From Vannielia litorea (GTDB lineage: Bacteria > Pseudomonadota > Alphaproteobacteria > Rhodobacterales > Rhodobacteraceae): 64,000 nt of DNA. A program made the position numbers and the translations under genes. The stretch is taken from the NCBI RefSeq assembly GCF_019801175.1, contig NZ_JAHVJR010000001.1:1488001-1552000 (forward strand). Reading direction: 5' to 3'. Positions 53,115 through 60,593 of this stretch are shown here, one piece after another. Position 1 is the stretch's first letter; each line of letters starts with the position of its first letter. The notes under the pieces are model-generated. The model saw nothing but the letters and a program-made list of their open reading frames with translations, did not search any database and was not told the origin of the DNA.

Positions 53115-53528
53115 TCAGATCGCCGTGAAGCTCAGCGCACCCGCCGACGCCAGCGCCAGCTCATAGGTCGCCTCGCCGTCATGGCTGCCCGCGTATTCCA
53201 CCGAAGTGATCTGGAACGGCCCCTCCACCACGCCGAAATCGGGGATGATGACCTGAAACTCCGGCGTCTCCCCGTCGAAGAAAATCTGCCGCGCGCGCTC
53301 GTCGCTGTCTTCATCCCTAAACACCCCCGAGCCGCTGATGTTCGCGCTCTTCACGCCAGCGCCCGCCAGCAACTCTCGCCAGCCGCCCTGGCTCTCCAGC
53401 GACGTCACATCCACGCTTTCGGCGTTAAAGCTCACCCGCGTGGCCCGGAGGCCTGCCACGGTCTCGAACAGGCCCGATCCGGTCATGTCCATCTTGATCA
53501 AAAGGTCCTTGCCGTTCTGGGCAACCAT
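53115..53528 (-). CDS. GTA g9, major tail protein
   Basis: A 137-residue TP901-1-type major tail tube protein (AQNGKDLLIKMDMTGSGLFE; SFNAESVDVTSLESQGGWRE; FQITSVEYAGSHDGEATYEL). It polymerises into the tail tube. It follows g8 after 24 nt and precedes g10 by 2 nt. The length matches RcGTA g9. Confidence 0.9.
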   Translation of the reverse strand: MVAQNGKDLLIKMDMTGSGLFETVAGLRATRVSFNAESVDVTSLESQGGWRELLAGAGVKSANISGSGVFRDEDSDERARQIFFDGETPEFQVIIPDFGVVEGPFQITSVEYAGSHDGEATYELALASAGALSFTAI

Positions 53529-53552
53529 CTGCGTTCTCCTTGAAAATGAAGG

Positions 53553-53960
53553 TCAGTCGTCGATCCGCGCAGCAAAGCGCAGGTCGATCCGGCGTTGGTC
53601 GCCCTCGCCCACCCGTCGGGCGCGAGCACGTTCAAAGTTCAGCGCAACCAGCGTGCCGCGCGTGAGCGTGAGCGCGGCACCCGCCAGCGCATCGCTGATC
53701 GCCCCGGCGATTTGCTTGGCCCCGCCAAAGCCCGCCGCATCGGTGACCACGCTCACCGTGAAGCGGTGCAATGCGCCATCGCCGGTGCAGTCGCAGCGAG
53801 AGAGCACCTCCTCCGGCCCGAGGCTCACATAGGTGCCGGGCGGGCTGCCCGGCGGGGCGGCATCGTAGATGTCACTGCCCACAAGCGATGTCACGCCCGA
53901 GTCCCCGATGAGGTGCTGGTAAACGGCCGCTTGAAGCGCCGCAGAGGCTCCGTAGCTCAT
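53553..53960 (-). CDS. GTA g8, DUF3168 tail terminator-like protein
   Basis: A 135-residue DUF3168 protein (SYGASAALQAAVYQHLIGDS; DIYDAAPPGSPPGTYVSLGP; FTVSVVTDAAGFGGAKQIAG). It caps the tail tube and joins it to the head. The ATG at 53960 overlaps the g7 stop (ATGA), which fixes the start. Confidence 0.9.
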   Translation of the reverse strand: MSYGASAALQAAVYQHLIGDSGVTSLVGSDIYDAAPPGSPPGTYVSLGPEEVLSRCDCTGDGALHRFTVSVVTDAAGFGGAKQIAGAISDALAGAALTLTRGTLVALNFERARARRVGEGDQRRIDLRFAARIDD

Positions 53961-54298
53961 GCCGATACCTCCTCGCGCGCGTAGCAAGTCAGGTAGCGGC
54001 CATGCTCATCCCGCTCGGCCACCGCCAATATCCGAAAAATCCGGCTCCCTTCCCTGAACCGCTGCTCCGGCTTGGGGCGGCTCATCGCACCGGGCGGGGC
54101 CGCCCGCACGGTGATCCGGTACGGCACAGAGGACACGGTCAGGAACTCATCCGCCCGCTCGCTCCCACTGCCCGATTTTACCTCTGCCCAAAGCTGCCCC
54201 AGCTCGGCCCATGTGCGGCTCCAGCCGCCCAGGCCATCCGGCACCCGCTCCGGCGTTTCCAGCACCAGCTTGCGGTTCAAAACCGGCGACGCCTTCAT
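53957..54298 (-). CDS. GTA g7, head-tail adaptor
   Basis: A 113-residue phage head-tail adaptor (PVLNRKLVLETPERVPDGLG; WAELGQLWAEVKSGSGSERA; KPEQRFREGSRIFRILAVAE). It forms the stopper ring below the connector. ATG 54298 overlaps the g6 stop (ATGA); its own stop overlaps the g8 start. Length is normal. Confidence 0.9.
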   Translation of the reverse strand: MKASPVLNRKLVLETPERVPDGLGGWSRTWAELGQLWAEVKSGSGSERADEFLTVSSVPYRITVRAAPPGAMSRPKPEQRFREGSRIFRILAVAERDEHGRYLTCYAREEVSA

Positions 54299-54891
54299 GT
54301 CCGACCCCCGGTGATGCGGATGCTCCGCCACCGCTCGATCAGCGCCGAAACGCCATAGGGGATCACCCCCTCACCGGGCCGCGCCTCGTGACGATAATCG
54401 TAGTAATGCCCCGCCAGAAGCAGCACCGCTTGCGCGAGATCCGCCGGAATATCGGGCCAGCCCGGGCCGAAGCCCGCGTCGAACTCGATCACGATCTTCC
54501 CGCCCTTCGGCACGCTCGGAAAGGCCGTGCCCGTGGCATGGATACGCGGGCGGTGCGTATCCGGCTCCAGCCGGTATTTGCCCGGCTCCACCGTGGTTTC
54601 CCAATCCAGCAGATCCACCGTCTTCACGGAGGTGATGCCGCTCACCGGGGCGACCGGCAAAGTCATCGCATCCGCCCCCCGCCAGCCTGCCAGCACCCAG
54701 CGAAAATCCCGCTCCAGCAACACCTTGCCGGTCCAGGCCTCGACCGCGGCAATCGCCGCCCGCAGGAGCGATTCCAGCAAACCGTCCTCCGCGCCCTCGT
54801 CCGAAAATCCGGTGCCCATGCGCAGATGCGCCTTGAACTCGGTCACCGGCAGCGCGGTGGCCTGCACCGAGGTCAGCTCGGTCAAAATCAT
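54295..54891 (-). CDS. GTA g6, head-tail connector (phiE125 gp8 family)
   Basis: A 198-residue connector (VTEFKAHLRMGTGFSDEGAE; LLRAAIAAVEAWTGKVLLER; VVLLAGHYYDYRHEARPGEG-type end, read as VLLLAGHYYDYRHEARPGEG). It forms the ring between portal and adaptor and helps hold DNA. It lies 191 nt after the capsid gene, across a stretch of strong hairpins, the only large gap inside the cluster. Confidence 0.9.
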   Translation of the reverse strand: MILTELTSVQATALPVTEFKAHLRMGTGFSDEGAEDGLLESLLRAAIAAVEAWTGKVLLERDFRWVLAGWRGADAMTLPVAPVSGITSVKTVDLLDWETTVEPGKYRLEPDTHRPRIHATGTAFPSVPKGGKIVIEFDAGFGPGWPDIPADLAQAVLLLAGHYYDYRHEARPGEGVIPYGVSALIERWRSIRITGGRT

Positions 54892-55042
54892 GTGTCAGTC
54901 TCCCGAAAACTCAGCCCTCCCCCGCGCAGCGCGGGTGGCCACGGGCGCACGCCCCATGCGCCGCCCGGACGGAGGGGAGCAGCATCGGCACCGCATGGTG
55001 CAGCCGGTTGCCCGACCACCCCGGCGCACGCCCGTGTCCCTT

Positions 55043-55072
55043 GCTCCGGGGGCGGTTGCACACCCCCGGAGC
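55043..55072 (-). terminator. Strong hairpin after the GTA capsid gene
   Basis: GCTCCGGGGG (55043-55052) and CCCCCGGAGC (55063-55072) make a perfect 10-bp stem around a 10-base loop, 10 nt after the capsid stop. No U tract follows on the minus strand. It may protect the capsid mRNA end or lower expression of g6 onward. Further short inverted repeats (for example CCCGCG/CGCGGG at 54921-54935) fill the rest of the gap. Confidence 0.55.
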
Positions 55073-55082
55073 ACCCTCAGCC

Positions 55083-56288
55083 TCAGGAGGCCGAGAACTT
55101 CAGGAGCTTGATCGCCTCGAAGTCGCTCACATCGCCGCCCACGCGCTTGGTCGCGTAGAACAGCACATGCGGTTTGGCCGAGAACGGATCGCGCAGCACC
55201 CGCAGGTCGGGGCGCTCGGCGATGGTGTAGCCCGCGTGGAAGTCGCCAAAGGCAATGGCATGGGCCCCCGTGGCGATGTCGGGCATGTCCTCGGCGATCA
55301 ACACCGGGTAGCCCAGCAGCCGCGCAGGCTCGCCCGCCGCCAGCCCGTCCGACCACATAAAGCGCCCGTCCGCGTCCTTCAGCTTGCGCACGGCGCCCGC
55401 TGTCTTGGAGTTCATCACGAAGGTGCCGTTGGCGCGGTATTCGGCGCCCAGTGCATAAACCAGGTCCACCAGCGCGTCGGCATCGCCAATGTCCCCATCC
55501 GCGCCCGTGGCGATGTAGCCCAGCTCGCCCCAGGTCTGGCTGCCTTCGGCCACGATGGTGTGGTCCAGAATGCCAGTCGGCTTGTCGGAACCATCGCCGT
55601 TGATGAAGGCCGCCGCCTCGGAACGGGCGAACTTCTTGGCAATCCGGTCGGCGAGCCAGCCGTCGATGTCGAAGGCGCTGTCGTCCAGCAGCCGCTGGCT
55701 GGCCTTGGGCAGGGCCGAAAGCTCGTGCAGCGGAATGGTGATGCGCTCGATGGTCGGCGTATCGGTCTCCACCGCCGCGCCGGTTTCGGTGGCCCAGCCC
55801 GCGCCAAGGTCGGCCCGGTCGATCAGCACGTCGAAGGAGGTCGCCTCCACCGTGACCACATTGGCAATCGCCCGCAGGCTCGCAGTGCTGGAGAGCACGG
55901 TCTTGATCGTTGCCGATGTCTCGGGGTCCACGAGGTAGCCGCCGTCGCCCGCTACCGCCGTCGACAGGCCCTTGCCCTCCAGTTCGAGGCCGCGCAGCCC
56001 GTCGTCATCGCCGTTGCGGAGATAGGCGTTGAAGGCCTTCTGGTGCGGTGCACCGGCCTCTTGCGCGGCGGAAAGGGCCGGACGCCCGGCAGGGATGTTC
56101 TTCTTGTGCAGCATGGTCAGTCGCTCTTCCTGTTTCTGAACGCGGGATTGCAGGTCGTCCTGGAACGATTTGAATTCGCCCAGAAACTCCGTGAGCGCCG
56201 TGGCCACCTCGGCCACCGGCGATGCCTGTGAGGGCGCGGGTGCAGGCACGCTCCGCCCGCCCCCCGACCCAGTCTCGGGAGTGCTCAT
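55083..56288 (-). CDS. GTA g5, major capsid protein (HK97 fold)
   Basis: A 401-residue HK97-type capsid protein. The N-terminal scaffold-like coiled coil (VAEVATALTEFLGEFKSFQD, about residues 20-60) should be removed by the g4 protease. The mature fold includes KAFNAYLRNGDDDGLRG, GGYLVDPETSATIKTVLSST and LPKASQRLLDDSAFDIDGWL. ATG 56288 is chosen because the upstream frame runs through the intergenic gap into g4. It forms the small GTA head. Confidence 0.93.
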   Translation of the reverse strand: MSTPETGSGGGRSVPAPAPSQASPVAEVATALTEFLGEFKSFQDDLQSRVQKQEERLTMLHKKNIPAGRPALSAAQEAGAPHQKAFNAYLRNGDDDGLRGLELEGKGLSTAVAGDGGYLVDPETSATIKTVLSSTASLRAIANVVTVEATSFDVLIDRADLGAGWATETGAAVETDTPTIERITIPLHELSALPKASQRLLDDSAFDIDGWLADRIAKKFARSEAAAFINGDGSDKPTGILDHTIVAEGSQTWGELGYIATGADGDIGDADALVDLVYALGAEYRANGTFVMNSKTAGAVRKLKDADGRFMWSDGLAAGEPARLLGYPVLIAEDMPDIATGAHAIAFGDFHAGYTIAERPDLRVLRDPFSAKPHVLFYATKRVGGDVSDFEAIKLLKFSAS

Positions 56289-56350
56289 CGCAACTCTTCC
56301 TTTCATGAGAATGGTTGGAGGCATCGCTGCCCCCGAAGGTTCAGGCGGCC

Positions 56351-56944
56351 TTAACCCGCCAGCGCCCGGCGAGCCGCCCGCAGCGCCTCCGCCAGCTCTT
56401 GCCAGCCCTCGTCCGCCGCCGGGGGCAACTCGTCCCCCTTGGCACCCGAAAGCCTCGCCTCGCGAAGCATCGGGAAGGTCACCAGTGACACCTCCCAAAG
56501 CTCCAGATCGTGCAGCAACCTGCGCCCCTGTGCGTCCCTTTCCGCCCGCTTGGTGCGGTAGCCGATGGAGAGGCCGTCGATGGCGCCTGCGTTGATCAGC
56601 GCGGCGGCCTCGCGGGCGCGGGCGACCTCCTTCAACAGGCGTCCCTTAACCCACAGGCCACGGCGGTCCTCGCGCACCTCATCCCAGATCCCGATCGGCT
56701 CGCGCGGGTCATGCTGCCAAAGCATCCGGATCGGCTGGCCCTTCGCCGCCATCGCCTTGAGCGACCGCGCATAGGCCCCTGCCACCACTACGTCGCCACC
56801 CTGGTCGGGCGCCCCGAAGAGTGAGGCGTAGCCTGAAATCTCATACCTCTCATCCACCGCCAGCTTTGCCTCCGGCGCACAGAACTTGTGCTCTAACTCC
56901 GGCCCGTAATCCATTGCCATCGCTTGCCTTTCTCTCTCACTCAT
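56351..56944 (-). CDS. GTA g4, prohead protease (HK97 family)
   Basis: A 197-residue serine protease. The family signature runs from YEISGYASLFGAPDQGGDVV, through LWQHDPREPIGIWDEV with the catalytic His, to INAGAIDGLSIGYR with the Ser, then LWEVSLVTFPM. It matures the capsid. The first ATG overlaps the portal stop by 8 nt (coupling); a second ATG at 56920 has a better-spaced GAAAGG, so the true N-terminus may be 8 residues shorter. The separate small gene often found between portal and protease (g3.5) is absent here. Confidence 0.9.
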   Translation of the reverse strand: MSERERQAMAMDYGPELEHKFCAPEAKLAVDERYEISGYASLFGAPDQGGDVVVAGAYARSLKAMAAKGQPIRMLWQHDPREPIGIWDEVREDRRGLWVKGRLLKEVARAREAAALINAGAIDGLSIGYRTKRAERDAQGRRLLHDLELWEVSLVTFPMLREARLSGAKGDELPPAADEGWQELAEALRAARRALAG

Positions 56945-58121
56945 CGCCCGTCTCCAGCGGCGGAAGCCCGAGCAGCGCCCGCTTCTCGCCCGCCGTCAGA
57001 AAGTCCGCCTCGCTGACCCGCCGCCACTGTGCCTCACGCTCCGTGGCCAGTGCCGGCACCCCGTCGAGATCGGGCTTCAATTCCACCGCCTCGCCGCCCA
57101 ACCCGCTCAGCCAGTCGCCCAACGCTCCGCTGACCTTGGCCACCAGCGGCAGCACCGTGAGCCGATAGAACGCGCGGTTGGCCTCCTGATAATTGGCGTA
57201 GGTCGCCTCGCCGGGGATGCCGAGCATCATCGGCGGCACGCCAAAAGCCGTGGCGATCTCCCGCGCGGCGGCCTCCTTGGTTTTCTGAAACTCCATGTCC
57301 GAGGGAGAAAACCCCATCGGCTTCCAGTCCAGCCCGCCCTCCAGCAGCATCGGGCGGCCCGCATTGGCCGCGCCTTGGTGGTGCGAGGCCATCTCGTCCA
57401 GGAGCCGGTCGTATTGATCGGCGCTCAGATGCCCCGACCCATCCGCGCCCCGATAAACAATCGCTCCCGAGGGCCGGGCCGCATTGTCGAGCAGCCCCTT
57501 CGACCACTTCGAGGCTGCGTTATGCACATCCAGCGCATTGGCAGCGGCCTTCAGCGGCGAGAGGCCATAGTGGTCGTCCTGCGGGTGGAAGGCCTTGATA
57601 TGGCATACAGGTTTCAGCTCGCCACTGGCATCGAAGCGGTGTTTCCGCCCTCCCACGGCGTATTCATAGGCCACCGGCCAACCATCGCCGCCGGGCACCA
57701 CGCTCATCCGGTCGGAGCGCAGCACATGTAACTCCCCCGGCAGCCCCACGTCGGCCAGCACCGCCTCCACGTAGCCATCGCCCGAGAGCAGGATCTGCCC
57801 GTAAAGCGCCTCCAGAAACTCCGAGCGCCCCTGCGCCCCGTTGGGCCGCCGCATCAGGTCGGCCACCGGATGTGTCTCGTAGCGCCGCTCACTGTCCTGG
57901 CAGATCAGCGGCACGGCAGCGGCGGCTTCGGCAATGAGCTTCACCGCCCGGAACCCGACCGGGTTACCGGTAAACCCCGTCTTGGTGAGCGAAACTGTGT
58001 CGCGCGGGCTCCACGCCACCCGGCCCGCGCCGTGATATGCAATCACCGGCCCGGTGGCCGAGGCCTTGGTTTCAGGCACGGCTCCGCCGCCCCGCTCCCG
58101 CTTGAGGAAGTCGAAGACCAT
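56937..58121 (-). CDS. GTA g3, portal protein
   Basis: A 394-residue HK97-family portal protein. Recognisable blocks are GNPVGFRAVKLIAEAAAAVP, HPVADLMRRPNGAQGRSEFL, GLSPLKAAANALDVHNAASK and GVPPMMLGIPGEATYANYQE. Twelve copies form the DNA channel at one vertex of the head. It starts 51 nt after g2 and overlaps g4 by 8 nt. Confidence 0.93.
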   Translation of the reverse strand: MVFDFLKRERGGGAVPETKASATGPVIAYHGAGRVAWSPRDTVSLTKTGFTGNPVGFRAVKLIAEAAAAVPLICQDSERRYETHPVADLMRRPNGAQGRSEFLEALYGQILLSGDGYVEAVLADVGLPGELHVLRSDRMSVVPGGDGWPVAYEYAVGGRKHRFDASGELKPVCHIKAFHPQDDHYGLSPLKAAANALDVHNAASKWSKGLLDNAARPSGAIVYRGADGSGHLSADQYDRLLDEMASHHQGAANAGRPMLLEGGLDWKPMGFSPSDMEFQKTKEAAAREIATAFGVPPMMLGIPGEATYANYQEANRAFYRLTVLPLVAKVSGALGDWLSGLGGEAVELKPDLDGVPALATEREAQWRRVSEADFLTAGEKRALLGLPPLETGDE

Positions 58122-58172
58122 CCGTCTCTCCTTTGTCGATTTCCGTACGGTGGGCGAAACCCACCAATCGCG

Positions 58173-59531
58173 TCACAACGTCCGCATCTTCGGGCGCCGC
58201 CAGCGGGCCGCGGGCTCAAGGATCAGCTCGGTCAGTGCCCAAACCAGCGCATCCACCCGGTCGGGCGAGCCGCTGCCCTGGTAGCCTTCCGCCGTCATCC
58301 GGCCCATCTCGTCTTCCAGCGCGCCCAGCCCGGCCAGATGCCGCACCCGGCCCTGCTCGTAAAGCGCCGCCACCGGCTCGGCCCGCGCGACCTTCCCGCG
58401 CGAGGCCCTTACTGCCCTGAACGGCACCGTCGGGTCGATCTGCCTCAGCAGCGTCTCCACCAGATCGCCGCCCTGGTTGACCTCCGCCACCACCCGCTCC
58501 GCGCCGTGGCGCTCGGCGGCCTCCAGCGCGGCTTTGGCCCAGTCCAGCGGCGAGGCGGCCTGCACGCTTGCATCCTCCAGCACCACGGCGCGCCAGTCCT
58601 TCGGCTCACCGCTGCCCGCTTCCAGCCCGGCCACGATGATCCCGCAGGCGTCCGATCCCTTGTGCCCGGTCACCGGCGGGTCCACGGCCACGACCACCCG
58701 CACCAGTTCGGGCACCTCGCGCAGCCGCGCCGCCTCGATCGCCTCATGCCGCCAGAGCGCGCCGTCGATGTCATCCAGCATCTCGCCTTCCAGCTCCTGC
58801 CGCCCCAGAGAGGTGCCACCGTAACGGGCCTGCACCTCCTCAAGGAACGAGGGCGCGAGCCAGGCCCGGTTCGCCTCGGTCCCGGCGCGGGTCACCACCG
58901 TGCTCTGCCGCTCCAGCAACTCCCGCAGCAGCGCCTGCTTGCGCGGCGTGGTGGTCACGCACATCCGCGGGCTGTCGCCCAGCCGCAGGCCGAACTGGAG
59001 CATGTCCCAAGCCTCCTGCGCCTTCTTCCACTTCGCCAATTCATCGACCCATGCGCCATCAAACTGCGGCCCCCGCAGCGCCTCCGGGTCGCTGGCCGAG
59101 AAGACCTGCGCCACCGCGCCATTGGGCCACTCCAACTGCTTGCGGCCCGCCTTCCACTCCGGTCTCCGGTCAGGTGGCGAACACGCCAGGATGCCACTGT
59201 CTCCGAACACCATCACCTCACGCGCCTGGTCGATGGTCTCGCCCACCAGCGCCATCCGGCGGCAGCGCCCCTCGTCGAACGGCCCCGCGCCTTCCACCTG
59301 CGAACGCACCCACTCCGCGCCCGCGCGGGTCTTGCCCGCGCCGCGACCCCCGAGGATCACCCAAGCCCGCCAGTCGCCCTCCGGGGCAAGCTGATGCGGC
59401 AGCGCCCAGAACTCGAAGAGCCAGGGCAGCGCCGCCAGCGCCTCAGGGCTCAGCCCCTCCAGAAAGATCTCCTGTTCCTCCCGCGTCGCGGAGGCGAGCC
59501 AGGCGGCGCCCGATTTCAGCCCTTGCAGCAT
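58173..59531 (-). CDS. GTA g2, large terminase (DNA packaging ATPase/nuclease)
   Basis: A 452-residue TerL. The N-terminus LPWLFEFWALPHQLAPEGDW precedes Walker A LGGRGAGKTRAGAEW. The coupling and Walker B region is GAWVDELAKWKKAQEAWDM. The C-terminal nuclease starts RVVVAVDPPVTGHKGSDACG and ends near GSPDRVDALVWALTELI. GTA terminases package host DNA largely at random. ATG 59531 is chosen from the typical start MLQGLKSGAAWLA; it lies 89 nt inside g1. Confidence 0.92.
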   Translation of the reverse strand: MLQGLKSGAAWLASATREEQEIFLEGLSPEALAALPWLFEFWALPHQLAPEGDWRAWVILGGRGAGKTRAGAEWVRSQVEGAGPFDEGRCRRMALVGETIDQAREVMVFGDSGILACSPPDRRPEWKAGRKQLEWPNGAVAQVFSASDPEALRGPQFDGAWVDELAKWKKAQEAWDMLQFGLRLGDSPRMCVTTTPRKQALLRELLERQSTVVTRAGTEANRAWLAPSFLEEVQARYGGTSLGRQELEGEMLDDIDGALWRHEAIEAARLREVPELVRVVVAVDPPVTGHKGSDACGIIVAGLEAGSGEPKDWRAVVLEDASVQAASPLDWAKAALEAAERHGAERVVAEVNQGGDLVETLLRQIDPTVPFRAVRASRGKVARAEPVAALYEQGRVRHLAGLGALEDEMGRMTAEGYQGSGSPDRVDALVWALTELILEPAARWRRPKMRTL

Positions 59532-59862
59532 CGAGGTCGAGCACGCGTCCTGCGCCGTCCCCTCGCGCGCCTGTCCCGCTGTTTGCACCGGGTCCACCGC
59601 CACCACGGGGCTGTCCTGTGCCGCCGCCGCCTCGCTTCTGATGTTCCGCAACACGTTCTTTCTCCTGGTAGGCTGCAAGGAGCAGGCGCCGCAGCTGCCG
59701 GATATCGCCCAGCACCACGTCCGGAACCGCCCCCGGCCCTGCCCCACTCTGTCCAATCACCGCCGAAAGCGCCCCCGCGCCCTCGGCCACGAGCTGCTCA
59801 GCCGCAGACAGCACGCCGCCTGCGTCCCCGCCCTCGCGGTCGGGTCGATCATCCATGGTCAT
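59443..59862 (-). CDS. GTA g1, small terminase
   Basis: A 139-residue protein. The conserved middle helix (VVLGDIRQLRRLLLAAYQEK) and the C-terminal helix (LDLDAARAEIGRRLARLRDA) are joined by a long Gly-rich linker. In RcGTA the g1 product acts as the small terminase but lacks specific DNA binding, consistent with generalised packaging. It is first of the cluster. A second ATG at 59856 is equally possible. Its last 89 nt also encode the g2 N-terminus in another frame. Confidence 0.82.
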   Translation of the reverse strand: MTMDDRPDREGGDAGGVLSAAEQLVAEGAGALSAVIGQSGAGPGAVPDVVLGDIRQLRRLLLAAYQEKERVAEHQKRGGGGTGQPRGGGGPGANSGTGARGDGAGRVLDLDAARAEIGRRLARLRDAGGTGDLSGGAEP

Positions 59863-59905
59863 GTCTCGCTAGAGGCCGGTGTCCCGCAGGGCCGGCATTA
59901 AAAAA

Positions 59906-59931
59906 GCGGCACACCCCCCAAGGGTTGCCGC
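59906..59931 (-). terminator. Intrinsic terminator in the GTA leader
   Basis: On the minus strand GCGGCA (59931-59926) pairs with TGCCGC (59911-59906), and six T follow directly (59905-59900). It lies between the predicted GTA promoter and the g1 ATG at 59862, so most transcripts would stop after about 50 nt unless read-through is allowed. It could also end transcripts from the ankyrin gene at 60081. Confidence 0.65.
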
Positions 59932-59939
59932 GCCCACCT

Positions 59940-59970
59940 CTCTCATCGTGTCACAACCTATAGATGAGAG
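59940..59970. promoter_or_regulatory. Inverted repeat around the GTA -10 box
   Basis: CTCTCATC (59940-59947) and GATGAGAG (59963-59970) are perfect 8-bp arms separated by 15 bp. The repeat encloses the predicted -10 box and start site, as an operator or activator site might. The protein that would bind is unknown. Confidence 0.5.
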
Positions 59971-59985
59971 CGTTCGCGGAGTCAA
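59957..59985 (-). promoter_or_regulatory. Predicted GTA promoter
   Basis: On the minus strand TTGACT (59980-59985) and TATAGG (59957-59962) are exactly 17 bp apart. The start would be near 59950, about 88 nt before the g1 ATG. Confidence 0.6.
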
Positions 59986-60024
59986 GCCAAATCAGCGAGC
60001 GCCGCGCGCTAAGCGATTGTTTCG

Positions 60025-60039
60025 TTAGGGTTTTCTTAA
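60025..60039. promoter_or_regulatory. CtrA-like box upstream of the GTA promoter
   Basis: TTAG-N7-TTAA matches the CtrA consensus TTAA-N7-TTAA with one mismatch, 40 bp upstream of the predicted -35 box. CtrA is known to be needed for RcGTA production. One such match can arise by chance in an AT-richer stretch. Confidence 0.45.
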
Positions 60040-60080
60040 CCCTCGACCCACCGCACCTCAGCGCGCGGCGCGCAAGCCCT

Positions 60081-60593
60081 TCATTTCGGGGGCCAATTCC
60101 CCTCGGCGATCCGCTTCTTCACATCGTTGGGCTCGTAGTACTGCCCGAGCATCCCCCGCTCGTTCAGAATGGCGCGCACCTTTTCCAGCGCTTCAAAATC
60201 CGGGTTTCCTTCTTTCACCCGACTCGTCGCCGCCAACCACGGCATGGTCATGCCGCGCCGGTCCACCGCGCCGATGAACGCCCCGCGCTCGATCAGAAAC
60301 AGCGCCATCGGCCAGCTGTCGGCCACGGCGGCCTTCAGCAAGGGCGTGGCAGACTGGAAGCCCGGCGCCTCGATGTCGCCGCCCGCCTCGAGCAGCGCCT
60401 CGATCTTCGCGAACTCCTCGCGCTCCACCCACCAGTGGATGATCGGCAGGCCATCCGGCCCCTTCTCTTCGATATCGACGGTGCTCATCGCCCCTCCAGT
60501 CTCAAATGCGCCGGAGCGCAGGGCCGCCCACATGCCGCCGCCGAGTACCGCGAGGGCGAGCGCCGCCCCCAAGGCCCAGCCGCGCCGGTTCAT
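60081..60593 (-). CDS. Ankyrin-repeat protein, putative immunity protein of the PAAR-lipase
   Basis: A 170-residue protein with an N-terminal membrane or signal segment (ALGAALALAVLGGGMWAALR), so the rest probably faces the periplasm. The body has ankyrin-like repeats (LPIIHWWVEREEFAKIEALL; ATPLLKAAVADSWPMALFLI). It starts inside the end of the effector gene (4-nt overlap). Effector-immunity pairs are usually arranged this way, and periplasmic ankyrin proteins neutralise some type VI lipases. The immunity role is inferred. Confidence 0.65.
   Translation of the reverse strand: MNRRGWALGAALALAVLGGGMWAALRSGAFETGGAMSTVDIEEKGPDGLPIIHWWVEREEFAKIEALLEAGGDIEAPGFQSATPLLKAAVADSWPMALFLIERGAFIGAVDRRGMTMPWLAATSRVKEGNPDFEALEKVRAILNERGMLGQYYEPNDVKKRIAEGNWPPK

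Noticed and set aside
44954..59862. Ordinary prophage
   Set aside because: No integrase, repressor, lysis or replication genes and no attachment sites; order and content match the RcGTA cluster instead.
57870..59963. Very long open frame antisense to GTA g2-g3
   Set aside because: Arg/Pro/His-rich translation without any domain; it mirrors conserved GTA genes on the other strand and arises from high third-position GC.
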